In this document: positions 43,877 to 53,832 of the stretch, one piece after another | Numbering within the stretch: position 1 is the first letter of the stretch | Layout of the letters: every line of letters starts with the position of its first letter | Source of the DNA: Cesiribacteraceae bacterium YIM B00369 | Lineage (GTDB): Bacteria > Bacteroidota > Bacteroidia > Cytophagales > Cyclobacteriaceae | Assembly: GCA_017948555.1 (NCBI GenBank) | Contig: JAFMYY010000002.1 | Coordinates: forward strand, 124,001 to 188,000 | Reading direction: 5' to 3' | DNA: 64,000 nt | Notes under the pieces: model-generated | Seen by the model: only the letters and a program-made list of their open reading frames with translations | Told to the model about the DNA's origin: nothing | Databases searched by the model: none | Program-made: the position numbers and the translations under genes

Positions 43877-46800
43877 ATGGATAATAATGCAGTAAAAGTA
43901 TGGGAGGAGCTGGTAACCATTCCTACTTATGGTATAGGGGAGCCGGATAAAAACCCTATGTTTTTTGAAAAGCGGGTATATCAGGGAAGCAGCGGCGTGG
44001 TGTATCCTAACCCGGTGGTTGAGAAGATCTATGACGATAAGGAAGATAAAGAATATAAAGGGCTCTTCCTGGAAAATAAGTATCTGAAAATAATGATCCT
44101 TCCCGAACTGGGCGGGAGGGTGCAAATGGCATGGGATAAAATAAAACAGCGCCATTTTATTTATTACAACCAGGTAATAAAGCCTGCCCTTGTGGGCTTG
44201 TGTGGTCCCTGGATTTCCGGTGGAATTGAGTTTAACTGGCCCCAGCACCACAGACCCGGCACCTTTGAGCCTGTTGATTATAAAATAGAGGAAAACCCGG
44301 ACGGCAGTAAAACAGTATGGGTTAATGAGCTTGAAAAAATGTTCCGGACCAAAGGGATGGCCGGTTTTACCCTCCACCCCGATAAAGCTTATCTGGAAAT
44401 TAAAGTAAAGCTTTACAACCGTACTTCTCTGCCACAAACTTTCCTGTGGTGGGCTAATCCGGCTGTAAAGGTAAACGAACACTACCAGTCAGTTTTTCCT
44501 CCCGATGTTAATGCAGTCTTTGACCATGGCAAGCGCGATGTTTCCACCTTTCCCGTTGCCACCGGTACCTATTACAAAGTGGATTACTCTCCCGGTACTG
44601 ATATCTCCAGGTATAAAAACATACCGGTTCCCACTTCCTACATGGCCATCAATTCCGATTATGACTTTGTAGGGGGCTATGAACACGACAGCCGTGCCGG
44701 AGTTTTGCATGTGGCTGATCATTATATATCGCCGGGTAAGAAGCAATGGACCTGGGGGCATGGAGATTTTGGCCAGGCCTGGGACAGGAATTTAACCGAT
44801 GAAGACGGGCCTTATATTGAGCTGATGACGGGGGTATTTACAGATAATCAGCCTGACTTCAGCTGGCTGATGCCTTATGAGGAAAAATCCTTTACCCAGT
44901 ATTTTCTTCCTTACAGGGAGCTTGGCGTGGTAAAAAATGCCTCAAAAGATATCCTGTTAAGCATGGAAACAGGGAACAGGAAAGTTGCAGTTAAAGCTTT
45001 TGCCACTTCCCTTCAGGAGAACTGCCGCCTTTCGCTTTCATTAAAAGGAAAGGAGGTACATAGTGAAGTTATTACTCTTTCTCCTGAATCTGTTTATGAA
45101 AGGGAAATAGTTTTAGCAGAACAGCCGGAGGAGGAAGATTTATTACTGAAAGTGAGCAGTGAATCCGGAAGAGAGTTGTTAAAGTATGAGCCGGCAAAAA
45201 ACAGGAAGAACGAAATTCCTGAACCTGCAAAGGCAGCCGCAGCGCCGGAAGAAACAGCGCATATTGAACAGTTGTTCCTTACAGGACAGCATCTGGAACA
45301 ATACCGACACGCCACCTACAGCCCTGTTCCCTATTATGAAGAAGCCCTCAGGAGAGACCCCAGGGATGTCCGCTGTAATAATGCACTGGGATTGTGGTAC
45401 CTGCGGAGAGGGCGGTTTGCTAAAAGTGAAGCTTATTTCAGAAAGGCGATAGAAACACTTACAGAGCGGAACCCCAACCCCTATGAAGGAGAACCTTTTT
45501 ACAACCTGGGGCTTTGCCTGAAATATCTGGACCGCCCCGTTGAGGCATACGCTGCTTTTTACAAAGCCACCTGGTGTGCAGCCTGGCAGTCTGCAGCCTT
45601 TCTTTTCCTGGCAAAAATTGATATGATACGCAAAGATTATGAACAGGCGCTGGAGCATATTAATAGCTCAATAGACCGCAATGCCTGCAATAATAAGGCG
45701 TATGTAATTAAAGCTGCTGCCTTAAGGAAGCAAAACCGCTTTACCGAAGCTTTAGCAGTGTGCGGGCAGGCGCTCGGAAGAGATACTTTCAACCTTGGAG
45801 TCCGGCTCGAAAGTATTTATGCGTATAAGGCAACAGGAGATACTGAAGAGGCTGAAAAGCAAAAGGAACAGCTCCTGGAATTATCACGTGGAGCAGAGCA
45901 TAACTACCTTGAATATGCACTTGATTTTGCTGCTGCGGGGCTTCATGAGGAGGCTGTATACCTGCTGAGATTTGCGACAAGGCAGGAGCAGACTTTTCCT
46001 ATGATATACTATTACCTGGGGTGGAATCATTACCGGATGGGAGAAAAAGTATCTGCCCTGGAGTATTTTAAAACTGCAGCTACAGTGGGTGAAGGCGTTT
46101 ATTTTCCGAACAGGCTCGAGGATATTGCTGTGCTTAAGCTTGCAGCGGAGTTAAATAAAGAAGATGCCAGGGCACCTTATTACCTTGGAAACCTGTGGTA
46201 TGATAAGCGGCAATACGAAGAGGCAACAGAGGCATGGGAGCTATCGGCAAAGAGGGATGCTGCTTTCCCGACTGTTTTCCGGAACCTGGGCATAGCTTAC
46301 TTCAACAAAAAGAAGGAGCCGGCCAAAGCCCTGGCACATTTTGAAAAAGCGTTTGAGCTGAACCGGCAGGATGCACGGGTGCTGATGGAGCTGGACCAGT
46401 TGTATAAGCGGTTGAATAAAAAGCCGGAAGAGCGCCTGGCGCATCTGGAAAAGCATTTAGCGGTAACAGAACAAAGGGATGACCTGTACCTGGAAAGAGC
46501 CGCCCTTTACAATTTTACGGGACAGCACGAAATAGCGTATCAGCTGATCATGGACCGGAAATTTCACCCCTGGGAAGGAGGGGAAGGAAAAGTATCGGGG
46601 CAGTATATTTACAGCCTTGTTGAAGGGGCGAAAAAAGATATTGAGCAGGGGGCTTTTGAAGAAGCCATTCAGAAACTGGAACAGGTGCAGGTGTACCCAC
46701 ACAACCTGGGAGAAGGGAAGCTTTCGGGAGCGCAGGAAAATGATATCTTTTACTTCCTGGGAGTAGCCTGTGAAAAGCAGGGCCGGAAAGAAAAAGCCTC

Positions 46801-47233
46801 TGCCTGGTTTTCCAAAGCAACTGAAGGAACCGGAGAATTAACCGTAGCCATGTTTTACAACGACCAGCAACCTGATAAGATCCTGTACCAGGGACTGGCA
46901 TTGGAAAAGCTGGGCGGGGAAGAAAAAGCAGGAAGCATTTTCCGGAAGCTTATTGAATACGGAAATACCCACATGGAGGATGATGTGAAAATCGATTACT
47001 TTGCTGTTTCTCTTCCTGACTTACTTATTTTTGAAGATGACCTGAAAGTGAGGAACCAGCTCCACTGTCATTATATGAAAGGTCTGGGATTTTTAGGGCT
47101 CCGGAAACCGGATGAGGCAAGGCTGGAATTTGAAGAAGTTCTCAAAGGCGATGCCATGCATTTTGGGGCCCAAACGCATCTGAATATGGTGCTGCATCCT
47201 GAAATGAAAGAGATCAAAGATTCAGCTTTATAA
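43877..47233 (+). CDS. DUF5107 domain and TPR-repeat protein
   Basis: An 1118-residue protein with no signal peptide. Residues 1 to about 400 form the DUF5107 beta-domain, which resembles galactose mutarotase-like folds (LPELGGRVQMAWDK, WISGGIEFNWPQHHRPGTFEP, LWWANPAVKVNEHYQSVFP, GHGDFGQAWDRNL). From about residue 470 to the end are many TPR helices (LGLWYLRRGRFAKSEAYFRKAI, YYLGNLWYDKRQYEEATEAW). Members are regularly found beside glycosidases and sugar transporters in Bacteroidota and Firmicutes. The function is not settled; a cytoplasmic sugar-acting enzyme or carbohydrate-binding scaffold is likely. It is third in the operon, ahead of the GH35 gene. Confidence 0.9.
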   Translation: MDNNAVKVWEELVTIPTYGIGEPDKNPMFFEKRVYQGSSGVVYPNPVVEKIYDDKEDKEYKGLFLENKYLKIMILPELGGRVQMAWDKIKQRHFIYYNQVIKPALVGLCGPWISGGIEFNWPQHHRPGTFEPVDYKIEENPDGSKTVWVNELEKMFRTKGMAGFTLHPDKAYLEIKVKLYNRTSLPQTFLWWANPAVKVNEHYQSVFPPDVNAVFDHGKRDVSTFPVATGTYYKVDYSPGTDISRYKNIPVPTSYMAINSDYDFVGGYEHDSRAGVLHVADHYISPGKKQWTWGHGDFGQAWDRNLTDEDGPYIELMTGVFTDNQPDFSWLMPYEEKSFTQYFLPYRELGVVKNASKDILLSMETGNRKVAVKAFATSLQENCRLSLSLKGKEVHSEVITLSPESVYEREIVLAEQPEEEDLLLKVSSESGRELLKYEPAKNRKNEIPEPAKAAAAPEETAHIEQLFLTGQHLEQYRHATYSPVPYYEEALRRDPRDVRCNNALGLWYLRRGRFAKSEAYFRKAIETLTERNPNPYEGEPFYNLGLCLKYLDRPVEAYAAFYKATWCAAWQSAAFLFLAKIDMIRKDYEQALEHINSSIDRNACNNKAYVIKAAALRKQNRFTEALAVCGQALGRDTFNLGVRLESIYAYKATGDTEEAEKQKEQLLELSRGAEHNYLEYALDFAAAGLHEEAVYLLRFATRQEQTFPMIYYYLGWNHYRMGEKVSALEYFKTAATVGEGVYFPNRLEDIAVLKLAAELNKEDARAPYYLGNLWYDKRQYEEATEAWELSAKRDAAFPTVFRNLGIAYFNKKKEPAKALAHFEKAFELNRQDARVLMELDQLYKRLNKKPEERLAHLEKHLAVTEQRDDLYLERAALYNFTGQHEIAYQLIMDRKFHPWEGGEGKVSGQYIYSLVEGAKKDIEQGAFEEAIQKLEQVQVYPHNLGEGKLSGAQENDIFYFLGVACEKQGRKEKASAWFSKATEGTGELTVAMFYNDQQPDKILYQGLALEKLGGEEKAGSIFRKLIEYGNTHMEDDVKIDYFAVSLPDLLIFEDDLKVRNQLHCHYMKGLGFLGLRKPDEARLEFEEVLKGDAMHFGAQTHLNMVLHPEMKEIKDSAL

Positions 47234-47267
47234 AATCTCAACTGAGTATAAAAAATAAATATCTGAA

Positions 47268-50072
47268 ATGAAGTGTATCTTCTTCCTGCTGTTTCCCTTC
47301 CTTTGGGTACTGCAATTATACGGGCAGCAAATATATAAACTGGATGCCGGTACTGTATATGAGCCCCGCCTGTTATCAGGCCATTTGAAAATGGGGCATC
47401 CGGGGCCGGAAGGGAAGGAGATTCTGATCAATAACCGGTACATGACCATAGGAGGGAAGCCGGTAATTCCGGTAATGGGCGAAATGCACTATTCCCGCTA
47501 CCCCAAAGAGCAGTGGGAGGATGCTATCCTGAAAATGAAAGCCAACGGCATCAACATCATTGCCACCTATGTTATCTGGATCCATCACGAAGAAATTGAA
47601 GGACAGTTTGACTGGTCCGGCAATAAGGATTTGCGCTCTTTTCTGGAGCTGGTCCATAAACACGGGCTGTATGCATATCCCCGCATTGGCCCATGGGTGC
47701 ATGGGGAGGTGCGAAACGGAGGTACCCCGGACTGGATACTGAAGAAAGAATACCTGGCGGACCGCTCCAACGATCCTGTTTACCAGGAGTATGCCGGCCG
47801 CTATTACGGGCAGGTGGCAAAGCAGTTGCGGGGCCTTTTGTACAAAGATGGAGGGCCGGTTATAGGAATTCAGCTGGAGAATGAATACAGAAGAGGCGAA
47901 GGAGGAATTCCGCATATTTTATGGCTGAAAGAAACTGCCCGGAAACATGGTATAGATGTCCCCATGTACACTATTACAGGCTGGGGAAATGTCAGCCTTC
48001 CGCAGGATGAGGTGATTCCCTTATTTGGAGGATACCCTGAAGAACCATGGGTAACAAATTTAAAACCACTGAAAGAGAACAGCAGTTTTGAGTTCGAGTA
48101 CAGCCGCAACAATGCAGGTATAGGCAATGAAGCCGGAAACCAGGGAGAGCAGGAGCTGGAAAATATATCCCGCTATCCTTATTTTACCTGTGAAATAGGT
48201 GTGGGAAACCAGATATCGGAACACCGGAGACCTATTATCGACCCAATTGATGGATTGACTATAGCCACAGCCAAAGTAGGGTCGGGAAGCAATTTGCCGG
48301 GCTACTATGTATTTACCGGAGGGTCTAATCCGCCGGGTGTTCTCACCACCATGGAGGAAAACCAGGATGAAACAGCCTACTGGAACGAATATCCTGATAT
48401 TTCTTATGATTTTCAGGCAGCCATCCGGGAAACAGGAGAGCTGGCACCCTCTTACCATCAGGTAAAAAAGCTGCACTACTTTTTAAAAGAGTTCGGTACT
48501 GCGCTTGCCCCTATGCAGGCGGTGATAGCCCCCAAAAGAAATCCTAAAGAAGATCTGCAGTATGCCTTAAGGGTAAAGGACGATGCGGGTTTTCTGTTTG
48601 GGGTAAACTATTACAGAGGTGTCCGGAAGCCAACGCATCAGAATGCCAGGTTCCGGCTGAAGTTAAAAGAGGAAACGCTGGAGTTCCCTTCCGGCAAAAT
48701 ATCCATTCCCGACAGTAGTGTGTTCATCTGGCCGGTAAATTTTAATATGAAGGGAGCTTTGCTGAAATGGGCTACCGTTCAACCCCTTGCCCGCATTGAG
48801 CAGCCGGGCAGGACCGACTGGTTTTTTTTCCGGAATGATGGAATTGAGGCAGAAGTAAGCTTTGATGCAGCAACAGTTGAAAACCTGGAAGCAGGCAGCG
48901 GAAAGATCCGGGAAAAGAACGGGCGGTTTATTATTTCAGATATTAAAGCCGGTGTAAATAATTTCATCTCCTTTACGAATAAAAAAGGAGAGCCGCAGCG
49001 GTTGATTATATTAACCGGTGAGGAGGCAGAAAAGGTCTGGCTGCTGGAGGAAGGTGAGAAGGAACACCTTATTATTTCCGATGCTGATCTTTATCTGAAT
49101 CAGGGTGAGCTCCATATTTTTGGAACATCCGGCAAAATGAACCTTCGGGTGCTGAGCGAAACCTCGGATTTAGGAGTTAGTGAATTCATGACCGGAGTTC
49201 AGGAAGATGGTCCTTATCCGCAATTTTCTGTTACAGTTCCTGAAAAAGAGGTGAACATTAAGCCCCGTGCTCTTATGCCACTGGAAAGGGCGCAGTGGTT
49301 AAAGCTGTCGGTGGAGAAAATAAGCGATAAAACTGTTTTGTATGATAAATTATTCATAAAGGAATTCAACGCCGGAAATCCTTCGGCCATAAAATCAGCA
49401 AAACTGCTGTTGGCAACAGAAGCAGCAGGCAAGGTACAAATTAACGGGCGCTGGCTCAACCAGCAGGTGGAAAAAGGAACGCTCAACAGGCTGGACATAA
49501 CCGGCTATGTGGAAAAAGGAGAAAACCGGATATTGCTTGATTTTCCTTTTCAGACGGAAGATGCCGCTTTTGCTGCCCGGCTCGAAGTGGAGTACTACAA
49601 TGCGGATAAAGTGGAATGGTATACCGATCAGTCCTGGCTGACTGCGGAGCAATACATGCCACCCTCAGGATTGAAAAAGGCAGGAGGCTACAAAGCTCCC
49701 GAAATTACCACCAGCCGTCAGATAGCCGGCCTGGAGGAAACAGCTGAGTGGGTACTGCCAGTTCCCCGCGATTACGCCCGCGGGCTGAACCAGCTTTACC
49801 TCCACATAGATTATTTGGGTGATAAGGCCCAATGCCGTTCAGGGCATCAGCTGGTGTATGATAATTTTAATAACGGAACCCCCTGGAGAATGGAGCTGAA
49901 GCGCTTTGGCAACCAACTCGAAGGGCAGGAGCTCCGGATAAAGCTGTTTCCTCTGGAAAAAGACGCTAAAATCGCTTTCGATCCGGGGGTAATGCCCGGC
50001 AAAGGCGAAAAGGTGCAAATTCAGGAGCTGAAAGTTGTGCCGGAGTATAAAGTGGTTACCAGCATCAAATAG
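47268..50072 (+). CDS. Glycoside hydrolase family 35 beta-galactosidase, secreted
   Basis: A 934-residue enzyme with a signal peptide (MKCIFFLL...YGQQ). The GH35 barrel spans about residues 45-410: GKPVIPVMGEMHYSRYPKEQW, YVIWIHHEEIEGQFDW, PRIGPWVHGEVRNGG, IQLENEY with the acid/base Glu206, and YFTCEIGVG with the probable nucleophile Glu309. Beta-sandwich domains fill the C-terminal half. It should release terminal beta-galactose from plant or algal glycans in the periplasm. The family motif usually has EFYxGW at the nucleophile, so CEIGVG is divergent. It is the last gene of the operon, 34 bp after the DUF5107 gene. Confidence 0.93.
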   Translation: MKCIFFLLFPFLWVLQLYGQQIYKLDAGTVYEPRLLSGHLKMGHPGPEGKEILINNRYMTIGGKPVIPVMGEMHYSRYPKEQWEDAILKMKANGINIIATYVIWIHHEEIEGQFDWSGNKDLRSFLELVHKHGLYAYPRIGPWVHGEVRNGGTPDWILKKEYLADRSNDPVYQEYAGRYYGQVAKQLRGLLYKDGGPVIGIQLENEYRRGEGGIPHILWLKETARKHGIDVPMYTITGWGNVSLPQDEVIPLFGGYPEEPWVTNLKPLKENSSFEFEYSRNNAGIGNEAGNQGEQELENISRYPYFTCEIGVGNQISEHRRPIIDPIDGLTIATAKVGSGSNLPGYYVFTGGSNPPGVLTTMEENQDETAYWNEYPDISYDFQAAIRETGELAPSYHQVKKLHYFLKEFGTALAPMQAVIAPKRNPKEDLQYALRVKDDAGFLFGVNYYRGVRKPTHQNARFRLKLKEETLEFPSGKISIPDSSVFIWPVNFNMKGALLKWATVQPLARIEQPGRTDWFFFRNDGIEAEVSFDAATVENLEAGSGKIREKNGRFIISDIKAGVNNFISFTNKKGEPQRLIILTGEEAEKVWLLEEGEKEHLIISDADLYLNQGELHIFGTSGKMNLRVLSETSDLGVSEFMTGVQEDGPYPQFSVTVPEKEVNIKPRALMPLERAQWLKLSVEKISDKTVLYDKLFIKEFNAGNPSAIKSAKLLLATEAAGKVQINGRWLNQQVEKGTLNRLDITGYVEKGENRILLDFPFQTEDAAFAARLEVEYYNADKVEWYTDQSWLTAEQYMPPSGLKKAGGYKAPEITTSRQIAGLEETAEWVLPVPRDYARGLNQLYLHIDYLGDKAQCRSGHQLVYDNFNNGTPWRMELKRFGNQLEGQELRIKLFPLEKDAKIAFDPGVMPGKGEKVQIQELKVVPEYKVVTSIK

Positions 50073-50300
50073 GCGGGGGATTTTTTAGCAATTACTGTTG
50101 CTGTGTGGGATACTGATTGTACTTTATCAGAAAAACACTTTTGATTACCTGTAAAATACCTGCAAAAGTTGTCAGGAATTTGTTTTTATTGAAAATAAGC
50201 AGTGCGCAGTGGCCCCTGATTTCTGTCAGAAAAATCACCTCCCTAAGATGAACCAGGGGGCTGCTACAAATCAGCTCAATAATAAAGTTTGTTTCATTTT

Positions 50301-51398
50301 TCAGCCAAAAAGGTCTTTACCTTCCTGGTATTCCTTACTTTGGTTCTTTTTGATTTTTTTTATCTGCCTGAAGTCATATTTAGTATATTCACCTTCCATA
50401 AACAGACTGTTCCAGTGCCAGCCATCATTTTCCATCATTCCCAGAAGTAATTTTCTTCGGAACCTTATTTCCTCCAGTTTCATCCGGGTTTCTTTATTCT
50501 CCTGTTTAAGGGGGATTTTAAAATGTTTCAGCTTTTCGAGCTCGATGGGGCCAGGGGCATTTTCTGATGGTTTTATAAACGCCTCCTGCAGGGTATGCAG
50601 GAAATCTGTTATAGCGTATCTCAGCGGGTATATGTCCTGTTTTGCCGGTTTTACCTCATCAGGAAGATATAATATTAAAATAGTTAAGGCCTCATCAAGT
50701 GCAGCAAGATTAATGTAAATACATTCCCTGCGCAGGTGGGAATGAAAATTGTGTAAAACTGGATAGGCAACATGGTTTTGCGATTGCTCCATTATCATTT
50801 GGGTAATGGTTTCAAAGTGCTTGGACAGTCTTGAAAAATCTTCTCCATTCCAGGCGTTTAAGAGTATGTCGTCGGGGGAGGTGCCTAAAGAATGTATGTA
50901 AACGCTGGTCTGGCGTTTTCTCATTTCTGCCGAAAGAACAGGAACAATGTAGGTGATGCCCAGCGTGAGAATGATGAAGCCGGAAAAGGAAAAAACAGAA
51001 ACAAAGAGTTTCCACTCATTTCCATTAGGCTGAAAATCTCCCAGCCCCATAGTGGAAAGAACATAGCCCATAAAATAAATTTTGTCCAGAGCTGATGCAG
51101 TTACTTTTGTGCTGCTGAGGACCACAGAGGTTGGTGCCGAAATCAGGATAAGAGAACTGCCTACCCACAGCATCAGGAGCCAGCCAAGTAACCAGGCAGA
51201 AACTGTAAACATGCCTGCATAGTTGAGCAGTTTGTTTGTTCCTTTTCCCCGACAAACCCAATGAAAAAACCTCCAGAGCCATGCACGTAATCTTTCTGTA
51301 ACTGAGCCCGTTCCCCTCGGCGCAAGGGTGGTAACAAAAACATCATTTAAAACGAGTCCTACAATAAGTACCCCGGGAATAAAAATCCAATAATTCAT
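50301..51398 (-). CDS. Two-TM-pore ion channel with atypical filter
   Basis: A 365-residue membrane protein: a first helix at about 5-23, a second at 62-88, a pore helix and filter at about 105-122, and a last helix at 131-157, then a cytoplasmic domain of about 200 residues. The region YVLSTMGLGDFQP (112-124) matches the potassium filter region of Ion_trans_2 channels, but reads TMGLGD (116-121) instead of TVGYGD. Leu for Tyr in the filter could change selectivity. The cytoplasmic part has no recognisable RCK domain. The call as a potassium-channel relative is firm; the ion is not. Confidence 0.82.
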   Translation of the reverse strand: MNYWIFIPGVLIVGLVLNDVFVTTLAPRGTGSVTERLRAWLWRFFHWVCRGKGTNKLLNYAGMFTVSAWLLGWLLMLWVGSSLILISAPTSVVLSSTKVTASALDKIYFMGYVLSTMGLGDFQPNGNEWKLFVSVFSFSGFIILTLGITYIVPVLSAEMRKRQTSVYIHSLGTSPDDILLNAWNGEDFSRLSKHFETITQMIMEQSQNHVAYPVLHNFHSHLRRECIYINLAALDEALTILILYLPDEVKPAKQDIYPLRYAITDFLHTLQEAFIKPSENAPGPIELEKLKHFKIPLKQENKETRMKLEEIRFRRKLLLGMMENDGWHWNSLFMEGEYTKYDFRQIKKIKKNQSKEYQEGKDLFG

Positions 51399-51613
51399 TC
51401 TTTTTAAAAATTCCGTAATTCTATTTTATATTATACAGGAAAATTTTACCAAATGTTACAACACTAAGTTTTACAGCCTCTGCCCGACAGGGAAATATAC
51501 CCGGTGCATAAGGATAATGATGAGGCAGACCTTGACTCAGGAGGGAAATGTTTTTCCTCAATTTGTGTTATAGTTACGGTAAAAGTAGTTTTGTTTATTA
51601 GAGAAAATACCTG

Positions 51614-52042
51614 ATGGCAGATGTACATGATAAGAAAACAAGAAGTTATAATATGTCCCGCATTAAAGGGAAAGATACCAGGCCTGAACTAAAACTAAGG
51701 AAGGCTCTTTTTGCCGCAGGCTTCAGGTACCGCGTTAATGTGAAAAACCTGCCCGGAAAACCTGATATAGTAATGAAGAAATATAAAACAGCTTTGTTTG
51801 TTCATGGTTGTTTCTGGCATGCCCATCAGAATTGCAGGTATTTTAAACTTCCATCTTCAAATCAGGAATTCTGGAAGGCCAAAATAGGGGGGAATGTGGA
51901 GAGGGACAAAAGAAATGTAAAATCCCTTGAAGACCAGGGCTGGAATGTTATAGAGGTGTGGGAATGTGAATTAAAAAAGGATAAATTTGAATCCACTATT
52001 TCACAACTGAAATTGAAATTAAAGGAAAATATGGCCCGATAA
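51614..52042 (+). CDS. vsr: Very short patch repair endonuclease
   Basis: A 142-residue mismatch endonuclease that nicks next to T:G mismatches arising from deamination of 5-methylcytosine. The family block MSRIKGKDTRPELKLRKAL and PGKPDIV (Asp51, metal ligand) are present, as is VHGCFWHAHQNC, with Cys66, His69, His71 and Cys74 for catalysis and zinc binding. Asp51 and His69 fall at the same numbers as the known E. coli residues. It sits 288 bp before a cytosine methyltransferase, the activity that creates its substrate. Confidence 0.96.
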   Translation: MADVHDKKTRSYNMSRIKGKDTRPELKLRKALFAAGFRYRVNVKNLPGKPDIVMKKYKTALFVHGCFWHAHQNCRYFKLPSSNQEFWKAKIGGNVERDKRNVKSLEDQGWNVIEVWECELKKDKFESTISQLKLKLKENMAR

Positions 52043-52330
52043 AAGGTCAAAAAGCGATAATTTTGAAAAAGCATCAGCCATTTTCTTTTTCAGGAAGAGG
52101 AAGATAAAGGAATTCAGAATGTACCGGGGAAAGCAGGGACAGTACAGATTTTTTCATTAACAGATTAACCGGCAGGCGCCAGTATGCACAGGAACATTGT
52201 GCAGGCAGGCTGCCATAACAGAAATAAGCTTTATTCCTTTTACAGGTATGCTCAGGAACAGGAAGTTTTGAAAGAAGGCCGCACTTAGCTGAGATTTTAA
52301 AAAGGAATTAATTAACAGGATTATAAAAAA

Positions 52331-53443
52331 ATGATACAAAAAGACAGCTTCAGATTTATTGATTTGTTTGCAGGCGTCGGCGGTTTTCACCTGGCAATGC
52401 ACAGTGTTGGAGGCAACTGCGTGTTTGCTTCTGAAATAGACAAATTTGCAAGAGTAACCTATGAAGCTAACTTCCGGAACATATCGCCGGATTTATTTGA
52501 TAAGGGGCTGTTTAATGCGGATATAACAGATCCGGAGCTTGATTATTCCACAATACCTGATTTTGATGTTCTTTGTGCCGGCTTTCCTTGCCAGCCTTTC
52601 AGCCATGCCGGCCATAAAAAGGGTTTCTCCGATACCAGAGGTACCTTATTTTTTAATATTGAGGAAATTGTACGGACAAAGATCAGGCTCAATAAAGAAG
52701 ATCAGTCAGTTAAGATTCCGAAGGTTCTGTTCCTGGAAAATGTAAAGGGACTCAGGGGGCATGATAAAGGAAGAACGTATGCCACAATCAGGCAGAAGCT
52801 GGAGGAGCTGGGATATACGGTAAGGGAAGAGGTGCTGAACAGTAAGTATTTTGGTGTTCCTCAGAACAGGGAAAGAATTTTTATTATTGCCTGGCATACA
52901 GATACCGTAAGTGCAGATGATTTCTGCTTTCCTTATGGAATCGATGATGAGGGAAACCCTATTTATGAAAAGGAGGAGAGGGAAATACGTTCAGCTACGG
53001 TTACGGTTGGCGATATTTTACTGCCCGATGAGGAACTTCTGGAGCTGGAAAAGCAGGAAGGAAGGGAATATACCATATCAGAAAAACTGTGGGAAGGGCA
53101 TCAGAGAAGAAGAGTGGAGCATAAGGAAAAGGGAAATGGCTTTGGTTATTCTCTCTTCAAAGATGACTCTCCGTATACCAGCACTATATCTGCCCGGTAT
53201 TATAAAGATGGCTCCGAAATCCTGATAGATCAGAGCCGGCTGGATAAAAGGCCGAGGAAATTACATCCTCTTGAGGCTGCCAAGCTGCAGGGATATCCCG
53301 CCGGAAGAGAAAATATTAACGGATCGCGATTTGTTATACCTGTATCCAACAACCAGGCGTACAAACAGTTTGGCAATTCGGTTTCTGTTCCGGTTATAAG
53401 AACATTAGCGGCAGAAATTGTCCGGCAACTGTTACAAAAGTAA
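52331..53443 (+). CDS. DNA (cytosine-5) methyltransferase
   Basis: A 370-residue C5-methyltransferase. Motif I is FIDLFAGVGGFHLAMH, motif IV is GFPCQPFSHAG with the catalytic Cys87, motif VI FLENVKGL, motif VIII GVPQNRERIFI, and motif X QFGNSVSVPV. The target-recognition region lies at about 195-300. With vsr upstream and nuclease genes downstream it is the modification arm of a type II restriction-modification system. The recognition sequence cannot be read from the protein. No signs that the gene is inactive. Confidence 0.96.
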   Translation: MIQKDSFRFIDLFAGVGGFHLAMHSVGGNCVFASEIDKFARVTYEANFRNISPDLFDKGLFNADITDPELDYSTIPDFDVLCAGFPCQPFSHAGHKKGFSDTRGTLFFNIEEIVRTKIRLNKEDQSVKIPKVLFLENVKGLRGHDKGRTYATIRQKLEELGYTVREEVLNSKYFGVPQNRERIFIIAWHTDTVSADDFCFPYGIDDEGNPIYEKEEREIRSATVTVGDILLPDEELLELEKQEGREYTISEKLWEGHQRRRVEHKEKGNGFGYSLFKDDSPYTSTISARYYKDGSEILIDQSRLDKRPRKLHPLEAAKLQGYPAGRENINGSRFVIPVSNNQAYKQFGNSVSVPVIRTLAAEIVRQLLQK

Positions 53444-53475
53444 ATCAGAAAGATTTTAACTTCAGTTTACTAATT

Positions 53476-53817
53476 ATGCTAAAGAATCTCCGGGAATTTA
53501 CCAGCGAAGTAAGAGCACTGCTTTCAGAAGAAATACCTAAGGTTAAGGAAATTAAATTCACTGAAAGTTTTAAAGCCGGATTCAGGGAGGTTTCCGAAGC
53601 GCGGGTTGAATTCCATGAAAGTTTTGCGAAATTCCAGACTGCCAAGGGCCAGTACATACTTGCGCCATCAGTCTGGTTTTATGTTTCTGCTCTTCTGGCA
53701 CCTTTGCTCAGGGAATTAATACAGTATAAAAAACAGGCTGAAAGTATTTTTGAAGAAGCTGGCCTTAGTGAGCATGATGCATTCCAGGACTGGACGGGAA
53801 AAACTCTGGATAAGTGA
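53476..53817 (+). CDS. Hypothetical protein in the restriction-modification island
   Basis: A 113-residue protein I do not recognise. It is mostly helical and charged (FTSEVRALLSEEIPKVKEIK, FHESFAKFQTAKGQY) with a hydrophobic patch near WFYVSALLAPLLRELI. It follows the methyltransferase by 32 bp and precedes the nuclease remnant in the same reading frame, separated by three stop codons. It could be a genuine small component of the system, or the N-terminal end of the broken endonuclease. Confidence 0.6.
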   Translation: MLKNLREFTSEVRALLSEEIPKVKEIKFTESFKAGFREVSEARVEFHESFAKFQTAKGQYILAPSVWFYVSALLAPLLRELIQYKKQAESIFEEAGLSEHDAFQDWTGKTLDK

Positions 53818-53832
53818 TAAAATGGCTGTTAG

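Noticed and set aside
43658-44482. 274-codon minus-strand frame across the transporter and DUF5107 genes
   Set aside because: Antisense of two well-supported genes; no family motif.
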